From the NCBI GenBank assembly GCA_021324465.1, contig JAJPJB010000019.1, forward strand, positions 1 through 35,708: a stretch of DNA of 35,708 bases, written 5' to 3'. Positions 28,831-35,708 of this stretch are shown in pieces. The notes under the pieces are model-generated. The model was given only the letters and a program-made list of their open reading frames with translations. It was not told the origin of the DNA and searched no databases. Each line of letters opens with the position of its first letter. Positions within the stretch are counted from its first letter, which is position 1. This stretch comes from Hyphomicrobiaceae bacterium. Lineage in GTDB: Bacteria > Pseudomonadota > Alphaproteobacteria > Rhizobiales > Xanthobacteraceae. The translations under genes were made by a program, and so were the position numbers.

Positions 28831-29748
28831 TCAGCTTCTGCTATTGGCCATTCTGTCCAGGGCGGAGCGCAGTCCTTTGGCGAGCTTGATAGCGTCGTCG
28901 TTCGCCCAGAAATGCATGAAGAACAGCCGCGGCTGTTCGTCGAGCATGTGGCTGTGCAAGGCTGTAACTTCGATGCTGCTGGCGCGCAATTCCTTGATGA
29001 CAGCATTCACTTCGTCGGCCGTGAGCACGAAATCGCCGCTGATCGCTGCCTTGCCGCCGCCGGTCGCCTGAAAGCCGATACCGGTCGCTACGCCCAAGGG
29101 GCCGGGTGGCGTGAGCGGCGTTCCGCTCATCGTAATCGTATCGCGGCGCGGAACGCCAAACTGATAGACGCCATCATTAGCCTGGCCCTTGGTGCCGATG
29201 ATCTGATCGAGCCGCGCCGTATCGAGATCGACGGTGGGTGGAGGCGAGGTCGCCGCCGGCGGCGCGAGCGGCGTTTTGCTTTCCGCCAGCCCGCTCCGAA
29301 TAGCCGCTGCCATGTTCAGCGGATCGCCCATGGCGCCGAGATGCATGTAATAGGTCGCTGGATTGGCGCGCAAGAGATGATTGTGGACGGCGGTAATGCC
29401 GATCCCACTCGCGGTCAGCTTCGACATCACCGGGTTGATCTCGCTCTCCAGCAGCACCACGTCGCCCATCACCATGGCTTCGCCATGCATCGGCTTGAAC
29501 GCGACCCAGCCGCCGAGCGCGAGTGCCGGCTTGATGGTTACCCCATCGAGCGTGACCGTCAGGTCGGTCCGCGGAAAGCCGTAGCGATGCGCGTCGCCGG
29601 ATGCCACCGCGGCTTTTCTGCCGATGGCCTCGTCGACCCTTGGCCAATCAATCGCTTGGTTCGTACTTTGGCTCATGCTTTGGCTGCGGGCCGATACGAC
29701 CAAAGCCGGGATCACAGCACCAAACAACAGCGCAGCAACAAGACGCAT
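28831..29748 (-). CDS. exported protein with two DUF1259 repeats
   Basis: A 305-aa protein. Residues 1-23 form a signal peptide (LVAALLFGAVIPALVVSARS). It consists of two DUF1259 units (LppY/LpqO family): about 36-155 and about 175-295. Each unit ends alike: ITAVHNHLL...YYMHLGAMGDP in the first (His122, His124, His136) and VTALHSHML...FFMHFWANDD in the second (His265, His267, His279), possible metal sites. Function is unknown; the family often occurs near chromate or metal resistance genes, in my recollection. The ATG at 29748 is chosen over the GTG at 29751 because AAGGAGG lies 5 nt ahead. It lies within the chromate block. Confidence 0.87.
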   Translation of the reverse strand: MRLVAALLFGAVIPALVVSARSQSMSQSTNQAIDWPRVDEAIGRKAAVASGDAHRYGFPRTDLTVTLDGVTIKPALALGGWVAFKPMHGEAMVMGDVVLLESEINPVMSKLTASGIGITAVHNHLLRANPATYYMHLGAMGDPLNMAAAIRSGLAESKTPLAPPAATSPPPTVDLDTARLDQIIGTKGQANDGVYQFGVPRRDTITMSGTPLTPPGPLGVATGIGFQATGGGKAAISGDFVLTADEVNAVIKELRASSIEVTALHSHMLDEQPRLFFMHFWANDDAIKLAKGLRSALDRMANSRS

Positions 29749-29834
29749 CACGTCCTCCTTCGTTCGGGCTCGCGGTCTTACTCGCGGCCCTGTCTGCGCC
29801 CCTCACCGCATTCAGAACCGATCGTTCGATCCGA

Positions 29835-30020
29835 TCACTTCTTTCCGCAACTCTTCATGCAACGCTCGTACTCCGTCTGGCAGGTCGGCCCCGAATAGTT
29901 GGCATCACAGAGACGTCGTTGGTCGCTGCATTGCTTGCAACTGTTCGACTGCGCTCTCGCGCTTTCGGCCACGGTCCAGCTCGCCACGGCCGTCACGATA
30001 ATGATTGCCACGATCCGCAT
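29835..30020 (-). CDS. small Cys-rich exported protein
   Basis: A 61-aa protein: signal peptide (MRIVAIIIVTAVASWTVAE ... ARAQS, cleavage near 24), then about 37 mature residues with six Cys (28, 31, 38, 47, 54, 58). The Cys-x2-Cys start and Cys-x3-Cys end (CMKSC) would allow disulfides or metal/heme-free thiol binding in the periplasm. GGGAGAGAAG just before the ATG at 30020 is a strong ribosome binding site, supporting a real gene. It lies between the rhodanese-ChrB gene (77-nt gap) and the DUF1259 gene (86-nt gap), all on one strand. I do not recognise a named family. Confidence 0.75.
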   Translation of the reverse strand: MRIVAIIIVTAVASWTVAESARAQSNSCKQCSDQRRLCDANYSGPTCQTEYERCMKSCGKK

Positions 30021-30097
30021 TTTCTTCTCTCCCGGTCTGCCTCCAACCAACACGCAAGCGCGCTCGCCGGCGGCTTCGCTGTGCCCGTGAGCCTGTC

Positions 30098-30919
30098 TCA
30101 GCTTCGGGCCTGAGTGGGCGGCGTCTTTGTTGGCCAATTGTGGGTCTCCGCTTGCAGCGACCGACACCAGGTGTAAAGGGCGTCGTACATCACCATGCCG
30201 TGCGCCAGCATCTCGTGGTCGTTCTGAAAGTTGGCGGAAAGCCCGAGCGAGATTGCAAACAGGCCGCCGCATTGCGGCGCCAGATCGTGGCGCGACGTGT
30301 CGGCGCCGCGCACTATAGTCGCGAGCTGATCGAGCGCGCGATCCTCGATGCCGAAGATTCTCAGGATCGTATCGAACGAGCAGCGCTCGCCTTCGTGCGC
30401 GAAACGGGCGCCTTCGATGTCGTAAGCGATCGCTCCGGTCTTGGCCGCGACCGGAAAAACATCGCCCGTCGGCACATACAAAAACTCGGCTTGCGGATCG
30501 ATGAAGCGGCGAATGAGCCACGGGCAGGCTATGCGGTCGATCTTTGGCCGCTCGCGCGTCACCCATCTGTTGATCGGATCAGGCCAGCGCAGCCGGGTCG
30601 GCAGCCGTCGCTTCATCCAGCCGGCAATGCCCTCGTCGAGGTAGAAACCGCGGCGCCCCGCGCTGCGCAGCGCCGCGGCCGCATCCTGGCTGACACTTTG
30701 ACCTTGCGTGCAATAGGCAATGACTGTTCTGCCGGCAGGCAGGGCGTCCAGCCATTGCGGATCGTTCTCCGGATCGCGACGCACCGCGCCGATGATGAGG
30801 CGATCGTCGGAGTCGAAGTCGTCGCTACGGCGAACATCGACCAGAATTGGCGCGAGGGCCGTGCCCAGGCGCGTATAGAGCTGATCGGGCGAAATCGAGT
30901 GAAAAGCTTTTCCGTCCAT
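30098..30919 (-). CDS. chrB: rhodanese-ChrB fusion, chromate resistance protein
   Basis: A 273-aa protein. Residues 1-105 form a rhodanese domain (LVDVRRSDDFDSDDRLIIGA; active-loop Cys70 in YCTQGQSVS). From about 125 to the end is the ChrB C-terminal domain (PKIDRIACPWLIRRFIDP, FLYVPTGDVF, CSFDTILRIFGI, ATIVRGADTSR). ChrB proteins regulate or assist chromate resistance. Here the usual N-terminal regulator half is replaced by a sulfurtransferase-type domain, so a redox or sulfur-linked role is possible (inference). The frame opens at 30988, but ATG 30919 (MDGKAFHSIS) has GAGGAG ahead and ends the conserved leader. First gene of the chromate block, downstream of murB. Confidence 0.9.
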   Translation of the reverse strand: MDGKAFHSISPDQLYTRLGTALAPILVDVRRSDDFDSDDRLIIGAVRRDPENDPQWLDALPAGRTVIAYCTQGQSVSQDAAAALRSAGRRGFYLDEGIAGWMKRRLPTRLRWPDPINRWVTRERPKIDRIACPWLIRRFIDPQAEFLYVPTGDVFPVAAKTGAIAYDIEGARFAHEGERCSFDTILRIFGIEDRALDQLATIVRGADTSRHDLAPQCGGLFAISLGLSANFQNDHEMLAHGMVMYDALYTWCRSLQAETHNWPTKTPPTQARS

Positions 30920-31003
30920 GCGCAATCTCCTCGGCAAGCGAGTGTTGCGCAGAGCTTGGACGGGAACCGTCTGAAGGGGAGTCTGCATATCCCCTTGCGA
31001 GGG
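30912..31003 (-). promoter_or_regulatory. leader RNA element of the rhodanese-chrB gene (copy B), candidate translational switch
   Basis: Same order as at chrA: GGGGA/TCCCC hairpin (30994-30976), GACGG/CCGTC hairpin (30971-30959) and TGCGCA (30951-30946). Then come a CTCG...CGAG hairpin, GAGGAG, and TGCGCATGGACGG (30924-30912) across the ATG. CCGTCCA and TGCGCA (30963-30946) can pair with the start segment instead. Loop bases and two single-base gaps differ from copy A, while every stem base is kept, and the first two codons after ATG (Asp-Gly) are the same in both genes. Confidence 0.78.
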
Positions 31004-31094
31004 ACTCTAGATCGGTGAATCTGCGGCCGCAAGTGGAAAAAGCAGGTTTTCGCCGGCACCGGCGAGAACTTCGCGCGAGGGCGGCACGAGAGTC

Positions 31095-32012
31095 TCAGCT
31101 CGGGGTTCCGATCCGTTTGATCTCCCATTCGAGATCGACGCCGCAACTTTCCTTCACGCGTCGGCGCACGGTTTCGCCCAGAGTCTCGATTTCGGCGGCG
31201 CTGGCATTGCCGAGATTGATCAAAAAGTTGCAATGCATCTGCGAGACCTGCGCATCGCCGACGCGCAAGCCCCGGCAGCCGGCGGCATCGATCAGCTCCC
31301 AGGCTTTGTGGCCGGTTGGATTCTTGAAGGTCGAGCCGCCGGTGCGGCTCTTGATCGGCTGCGTCGCTTCACGCGATTCGGTGATCTTCTCCATCTCGGC
31401 GGCGATCGCGGCGGAATCGCCGCGCTCGCCGGCAAATATGGCTTGCGTGAAAATGTAATCGTCCGGCGCACCACAATGACGATAGCTGTAATGCATGTCG
31501 GCGTTGCTCAGCACATGGATGCGCCCCCGGCGATCGACCGCGCGGGCCTCGATCAAGGCGTCCTTGGTCTCGCGCCCGTAGGCGCCGCCATTCATGCGTA
31601 GCGCGCCGCCGACAGCGCCGGGAATGCCACGCATGAAGGACAGGCCGGCAAGGCCGGCTTCCTGCGCCGCGCGCGCGATTTTGACGTCGGGCACCGCAGC
31701 GCCGGCGCGAAGGCGCATGCCTTCGACTGCGATTTCGCCAAAGCCGCGGCCGAGTCTGATCACGGCGCCCGCGATGCCGCCGTCGCGCACGATCAGATTG
31801 GAGCCGAGGCCGATTACCGTGACGGCGATATCGGCTGGCAGATTTTTCAGAAAGTAGGCGAGATCGGCTTCATCCTCCGGCATGAACAAAAGCTGCGCCG
31901 GCCCGCCGACGCGAAACCAGGTCAGCTCCGCCAAAGGCTGGTTGGCGAGGAGCCTTCCGCGCAGCTGCGGCATATGCTTTTTGATATCGGGGACCAAGTC
32001 GGCGAACGGCAT
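31095..32012 (-). CDS. murB: UDP-N-acetylenolpyruvoylglucosamine reductase MurB
   Basis: An FAD enzyme reducing enolpyruvyl-UDP-GlcNAc to UDP-MurNAc. The 305-aa protein has the FAD motifs [12 protein letters not shown] (68-79) and [22 protein letters not shown] (125-146), the proton-donor segment GSTFKNP (226-232, Ser227) and the C-terminal domain. Type IIa form, as in other alphaproteobacteria. The ATG at 32012 shares its A with the murC TGA (TGATG), so start and coupling are clear. After murB the normal cluster order is broken by the chromate genes. Confidence 0.95.
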   Translation of the reverse strand: MPFADLVPDIKKHMPQLRGRLLANQPLAELTWFRVGGPAQLLFMPEDEADLAYFLKNLPADIAVTVIGLGSNLIVRDGGIAGAVIRLGRGFGEIAVEGMRLRAGAAVPDVKIARAAQEAGLAGLSFMRGIPGAVGGALRMNGGAYGRETKDALIEARAVDRRGRIHVLSNADMHYSYRHCGAPDDYIFTQAIFAGERGDSAAIAAEMEKITESREATQPIKSRTGGSTFKNPTGHKAWELIDAAGCRGLRVGDAQVSQMHCNFLINLGNASAAEIETLGETVRRRVKESCGVDLEWEIKRIGTPS

Positions 32013-33421
32013 CAGCTGCTTCCGGCGCTCGCCAGTTCGCCCGGCAGCGCATAGGCCCATTGTGTGATCGAGCCGGCGCCGAGGCAGACGACATAATCGC
32101 CGGGCTGCGCCATGCCGGCGATCAGTAAAGCGAGCCGTTCGGGATTCTCGAGCGGCACCACCTGACGATGGCCGTGGGTGCGCAAACCCTGTACGAGCGA
32201 TTCGCGATCGGCGCCGGGAATCGGCGCTTCGCCTGCCGAATAGACATTGGCGACGATCACCACATCGGCATCGTTGAAGCAGGTGCAGAATTCCTCGAAC
32301 AGTGACGCGAGCCGCGTATAGCGATGCGGCTGTACCACGGCAATCACCTGTCCCTTGGTTGATTCACGCGCCGCTTTGAGCACAGCGGCGATCTCGACCG
32401 GATGATGGCCGTAATCATCGACGATGGTGACACCGTTCCAAAGCCCGGTGCGGGTGAAGCGGCGCCGTACGCCGCCGAATTTGGCCAGCGCATCGCGGAT
32501 CACGTCGTCGGCAACGCCCAGCTCGTGGGCGACAGCGACGGCGGCGGTGGCATTGAGCGCATTGTGCCGCCCCGGCATCGGCAGCGCGAGATTCCTGATT
32601 TCATGCGGCGGCCGGCCGCCGCGCTCATTGAGCACGATCGTGAACAGTGAGGTACCGCCTGCATGCGAAACATCGAGCAGCCGCACATCGGCCTGCGGAT
32701 TTTCCCCGTAAGTGATGATGCGGTGATCCTGAATGTGACCGACGAGCTTCTGCACCACGGGGTGATCGGTGCACATCACCGAGAAACCGTAGAACGGCAC
32801 GTTCTCGACAAAGGCGCGAAACGCGTCCTGCACGGCCTCGAACGTCTTGAAGTGATCGAGATGCTCCGGATCGACATTGGTGACGATGGCGATATCGGCC
32901 GGCAATTTCAGGAACGTGCCGTCCGACTCGTCGGCCTCGACCACCATCCACTCGCCGGCGCCGAGCCGGGCATTGGTGCCATAGGCATTGATGATGCCGC
33001 CATTGATGACGGTCGGATCGAAGCCGCCGGCATCGAGCAGTGCCGCCACCATCGACGTCGTCGTGGTCTTGCCGTGCGTGCCGGCAATGGCGACGCAGCT
33101 TTTCAGCCGCATCAGTTCGGCGAGCATCTCGGCGCGCCGCACCACCGGCAGGCGCTGCGTGCGCGCCGCAACGAGTTCCGGATTGTCGGACCTGATCGCG
33201 GAGGAGACCACGACCACGCGCGCGCCATCCAGATTCTCGGCGGCATGCCCGATCGCGACCCTTACGCCCTTGTCGCGCAGCCGTTTGACATTGGCGCTGT
33301 CGGTCTGGTCCGAGCCCTGCACGGTATGGCCGAGATTGAGCAGCACTTCGGCAATGCCGCTCATGCCGATGCCGCCGATGCCGATGAAATGCACCGGCCC
33401 GATATCGCGCGGCAGTTTCAT
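32012..33421 (-). CDS. murC: UDP-N-acetylmuramate--L-alanine ligase MurC
   Basis: The Mur ligase that adds the first residue of the stem peptide. The 469-aa product has the N-terminal Rossmann domain ([17 protein letters not shown]), the P-loop GTHGKTTTT (114-122), the central-domain [12 protein letters not shown], and the C-terminal [15 protein letters not shown] and [11 protein letters not shown]. The frame opens upstream at 33454, but the ATG at 33421 ([10 protein letters not shown]) has GGGGAG 6 nt ahead and standard N-terminus. murG ends 35 nt upstream and murB overlaps its stop. Confidence 0.96.
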   Translation of the reverse strand: MKLPRDIGPVHFIGIGGIGMSGIAEVLLNLGHTVQGSDQTDSANVKRLRDKGVRVAIGHAAENLDGARVVVVSSAIRSDNPELVAARTQRLPVVRRAEMLAELMRLKSCVAIAGTHGKTTTTSMVAALLDAGGFDPTVINGGIINAYGTNARLGAGEWMVVEADESDGTFLKLPADIAIVTNVDPEHLDHFKTFEAVQDAFRAFVENVPFYGFSVMCTDHPVVQKLVGHIQDHRIITYGENPQADVRLLDVSHAGGTSLFTIVLNERGGRPPHEIRNLALPMPGRHNALNATAAVAVAHELGVADDVIRDALAKFGGVRRRFTRTGLWNGVTIVDDYGHHPVEIAAVLKAARESTKGQVIAVVQPHRYTRLASLFEEFCTCFNDADVVIVANVYSAGEAPIPGADRESLVQGLRTHGHRQVVPLENPERLALLIAGMAQPGDYVVCLGAGSITQWAYALPGELASAGSS

Positions 33422-33456
33422 GCATGCTCCCCGAAGCGGTTGGCCAGGCGGCAAAA

Positions 33457-34557
33457 TTACTGGTTTGCGCGCCGCGCCGCTACCTGCAGCACGAGATCCG
33501 CGAGCCGTTCGGCGGCGTCGAGGCGGCCCATCGATTGTGCCGCCGCCGCCATGGCGACAAGGCGTTGCGGCTTGCCGGCAAGAACCGCGATCTCATTGGC
33601 GAGCCGGTGCGGGGTAAAATCATCCTGCCGTAGCCGGAGCGCGCCGCCGGCGCGCTCCAGCACCCCGGCATTGGCGAATTGATCCTGGTCAAGCGCATGC
33701 GGCAGTGGCACCAGGATCGACGGCCGGCCGATCGCGGCAAGCTCGGCCACGGTTGAGGCGCCCGAGCGCGCGATCACGAGATGGCAGGCGGCGAGGCGCG
33801 CCGGCAGATCGGCGAAGAAAGGCGCGATCTCGGCGGCGACGGAGAGAGTGGCGTAGGCCTCGCTGACGCGGCCGAGATCTTCTTCGCGCGCTTGCTGGAC
33901 GATGGCCAAACGCGCGCGCAGCGCGGGATCAAGCCGCGCGATCGACGCCGGCACGATGTCCGCCATGATGCGCGCCCCCTGACTGCCGCCGACAACAAGC
34001 AGGCGCAGCGGATCGCCCGGCGCCGGATAGGGCGTGCCGGCGGCGGCGATGACGGCCGGCCGAAGCGGATTACCTGTAACGGTCGCCTTCGCGGCGAGCG
34101 CCGGAACTGCGGCAAACATGTCCGGAAAGGTCGTAGCGATCGCCATAACACGCGGCGCGAGCAGCCGGTTGGCGCGTCCCATCACGGCATTGGCTTCGTG
34201 GATCAGACTTGGCACACCGTACCAGGCCGCGGCCAGCACAGGGGGAATGGTCGGATAGCCGCCGAAGCCGATCACGGCCGCCGGTCTGAGTCGGCCGATC
34301 AGCCGGCGCGCTTGGTTGAGTCCGAGGCCAAGCGTGGCAAGAGCCTTGGCGACCGCGATCGGATTGTTGGAATGAAATGTCGCGCTCGACACCACATGAA
34401 CCGCGTCGTCCGCGAAGGCGCTGCCAAAGCGTGCCGCACGTCGGTCGGTAACGAGATGAACGGCTATGCCGCGCGTCTTCAGCACCGCGGCCAGTGCTTC
34501 TGCCGGAAACAGATGACCGCCTGTGCCGCCGGCGGCGACCAGCACAGGCGCGTCCAT
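33457..34557 (-). CDS. murG: lipid II synthase MurG (UDP-GlcNAc transferase)
   Basis: A GT28 glycosyltransferase that adds GlcNAc to lipid I to make lipid II on the inner-membrane face. The 366-aa protein has [16 protein letters not shown] (GGTGGH 10-15), [39 protein letters not shown] and the donor-binding GGSQGA and [23 protein letters not shown]. Length and order are normal. Its ATG shares a base with the ftsW stop (TGATG). Confidence 0.96.
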   Translation of the reverse strand: MDAPVLVAAGGTGGHLFPAEALAAVLKTRGIAVHLVTDRRAARFGSAFADDAVHVVSSATFHSNNPIAVAKALATLGLGLNQARRLIGRLRPAAVIGFGGYPTIPPVLAAAWYGVPSLIHEANAVMGRANRLLAPRVMAIATTFPDMFAAVPALAAKATVTGNPLRPAVIAAAGTPYPAPGDPLRLLVVGGSQGARIMADIVPASIARLDPALRARLAIVQQAREEDLGRVSEAYATLSVAAEIAPFFADLPARLAACHLVIARSGASTVAELAAIGRPSILVPLPHALDQDQFANAGVLERAGGALRLRQDDFTPHRLANEIAVLAGKPQRLVAMAAAAQSMGRLDAAERLADLVLQVAARRANQ

Positions 34558-35708
34558 CAGGCTTCACTCACCGATGCATGACCAATGGCCAGCAGTTTTT
34601 CGCCGCCAAGCCGCGCGCGCGGGCGTTCGCGTGTCAGGGCCATCAGCATGCCCATGCCATAGGCGAGCGAGATCAGCGAGGAGCCGCCGTAGGAGACGAA
34701 GGGCAGGGTCATGCCCTTGGCCGGCATCAGATGCAGGTTGACTGCCATATTGATGGTCGATTGCAGCCCAAACAGCATGGCCAAACCCGCCGACGCGAAA
34801 CGGATGAAAGGATCCTCGGTGCGCGTCGCCCGGATCAGCGCGCGAATGACAATGAAAGCAAACAGGGCGACCAGAATGAGGCAGAGCACGACGCCAAATT
34901 CCTCGCCAGCGACGGCGAAGATGAAATCGGTGTGACCCTCGGGCAGGATGCGCTTGATCGTGCCTTCGCCCGGGCCGCGGCCGAACCAACCGCCGCGCAA
35001 GAAGGATTCTGTCGCAAGGTCGACATTGAAGGTGTCGCCGGAACTCGGATCGAGAAAGCGGTTGATGCGCTGCGCCACGTGCGGCACGGTGAAGAAGGCT
35101 GTGATCAGGCCGACGCCCGCCGCGCCGGCAAGTCCGATCACCCAGATGAAGCGCATGCCCGCCATGTAGAACAGCGCGCCCCAGACCAGCGAGATCAGCA
35201 TGGTCTGGCCGAAGTCGGGCTGCATGACGAGCAGCGCGACGACGATGATGAGCAGCGCAAGCGCGATGGAGTTTGCGGGCATTTCCGGCCGTCGCGCCGT
35301 CTCGCCGAACAGCCAGGCTATCAGCACGACGAATGCGGGCTTTAGGAATTCCGACGGTTGGATGTTGACGCCGAGGATCACCAGCCAGCGCCGCGCGCCC
35401 TTGATCTCGGCCCCGAAATAGGGCGTCGCCGCAGTCAGTGCGAGGCTCACGACGAACACAATCAGCGCGGTTTTTCGAATGTCATGTGGCGAGAGAAACG
35501 AGGTCGCCGTCAGCACCGCGGCGGCCGGGATGAGGTACAGCACCTGGCGATTGACGAAGTGGAACGGATCGAGCCCGATCCGCGTCGCCACCGGCGGGCT
35601 TGCCGCCAGGCACAGCACGATGCCGCCGAGCATCAGCGCGCCCAGCGCCGCCAGGGTCAGCCGGTCGACCGTCCACCACCATTCCGAAAACGGCGTCGGT
35701 TGCGCGCG
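34557..35708 (-). CDS. ftsW: SEDS peptidoglycan glycosyltransferase FtsW (5' end cut by window)
   Basis: FtsW polymerises septal glycan from lipid II with its partner FtsI. The frame is open to the edge: the residues before the first Met at 35633 read RAQPTPFSEWWWTVDRL, which is the typical FtsW N-terminus, so the real start is just outside the window. 383 residues are visible, with ten membrane helices. Conserved blocks include GVNIQPSEFLKPAFV, QPDFGQTMLI, GRGPGEGTIKRILPEGHTDFIF and SYGGSSLI. Coupled to murG by TGATG. Confidence 0.95.
   Translation of the reverse strand, partial: RAQPTPFSEWWWTVDRLTLAALGALMLGGIVLCLAASPPVATRIGLDPFHFVNRQVLYLIPAAAVLTATSFLSPHDIRKTALIVFVVSLALTAATPYFGAEIKGARRWLVILGVNIQPSEFLKPAFVVLIAWLFGETARRPEMPANSIALALLIIVVALLVMQPDFGQTMLISLVWGALFYMAGMRFIWVIGLAGAAGVGLITAFFTVPHVAQRINRFLDPSSGDTFNVDLATESFLRGGWFGRGPGEGTIKRILPEGHTDFIFAVAGEEFGVVLCLILVALFAFIVIRALIRATRTEDPFIRFASAGLAMLFGLQSTINMAVNLHLMPAKGMTLPFVSYGGSSLISLAYGMGMLMALTRERPRARLGGEKLLAIGHASVSEA

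Overview
This is a GC-rich chromosomal window from an alphaproteobacterium. Several features point to the Hyphomicrobiales (Bradyrhizobium/Xanthobacteraceae-like): a two-piece type tmRNA with the tag ANDNYAPVAQAA, an alphaproteobacterial SspB next to it, an sspB / DUF4169 / RHH_4 neighbourhood, DUF3309 behind an EcfG-type promoter, a FtsZ with a very long linker, and short palindromic repeats typical of this group. Placement is by family recognition only; no search was run.

Layout. Positions 1-205 hold the coding half of ssrA (tmRNA). It is followed by sspB (the ClpXP adaptor for ssrA-tagged proteins), a DUF4169 small protein translationally overlapping a ribbon-helix-helix protein, a leftward FAD-linked 2-hydroxyacid dehydrogenase, a hotdog thioesterase, and a UvrD/PcrA-type helicase gene carrying two in-frame repeat-element insertions. 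From 6.8 to 11 kb lies a looser region: an HNH-nuclease remnant, two L,D-transpeptidases with Tyr/Gly-rich tails, a 49-residue orphan protein, and a cluster of REP-like palindromes. From 11 to 15.8 kb are a GlcG/HbpS-like exported protein, an exported methyltransferase-like protein, prmA, a long-form aminopeptidase P and a 51-residue DUF3309 protein.

From 15.8 kb to the right edge everything is on the minus strand and forms the end of the division/cell wall (dcw) cluster and its usual followers. Read in transcription order from the right edge: ftsW (cut by the window), murG, murC, murB, [chromate block], ddl, ftsQ, ftsA, ftsZ, lpxC, bamD, recN, ligA. Tight overlaps (TGATG at ftsW/murG and murC/murB, GTGA at ftsQ/ftsA) indicate translational coupling. 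ddl has a one-base deletion that splits it into two frames.

The most unusual region is 27.5-31.0 kb. A four-gene chromate-type cassette (rhodanese-ChrB fusion, Cys-rich exported peptide, DUF1259 protein, ChrA transporter) sits between murB and ddl. Its first and last genes each carry a near-identical leader of about 90 nt. In each leader a segment can pair either with a local hairpin partner or with the start codon and first codons of the gene, which looks like a translational on/off RNA switch duplicated within one cassette. This probably corresponds to, or is related to, the chrB RNA motifs.
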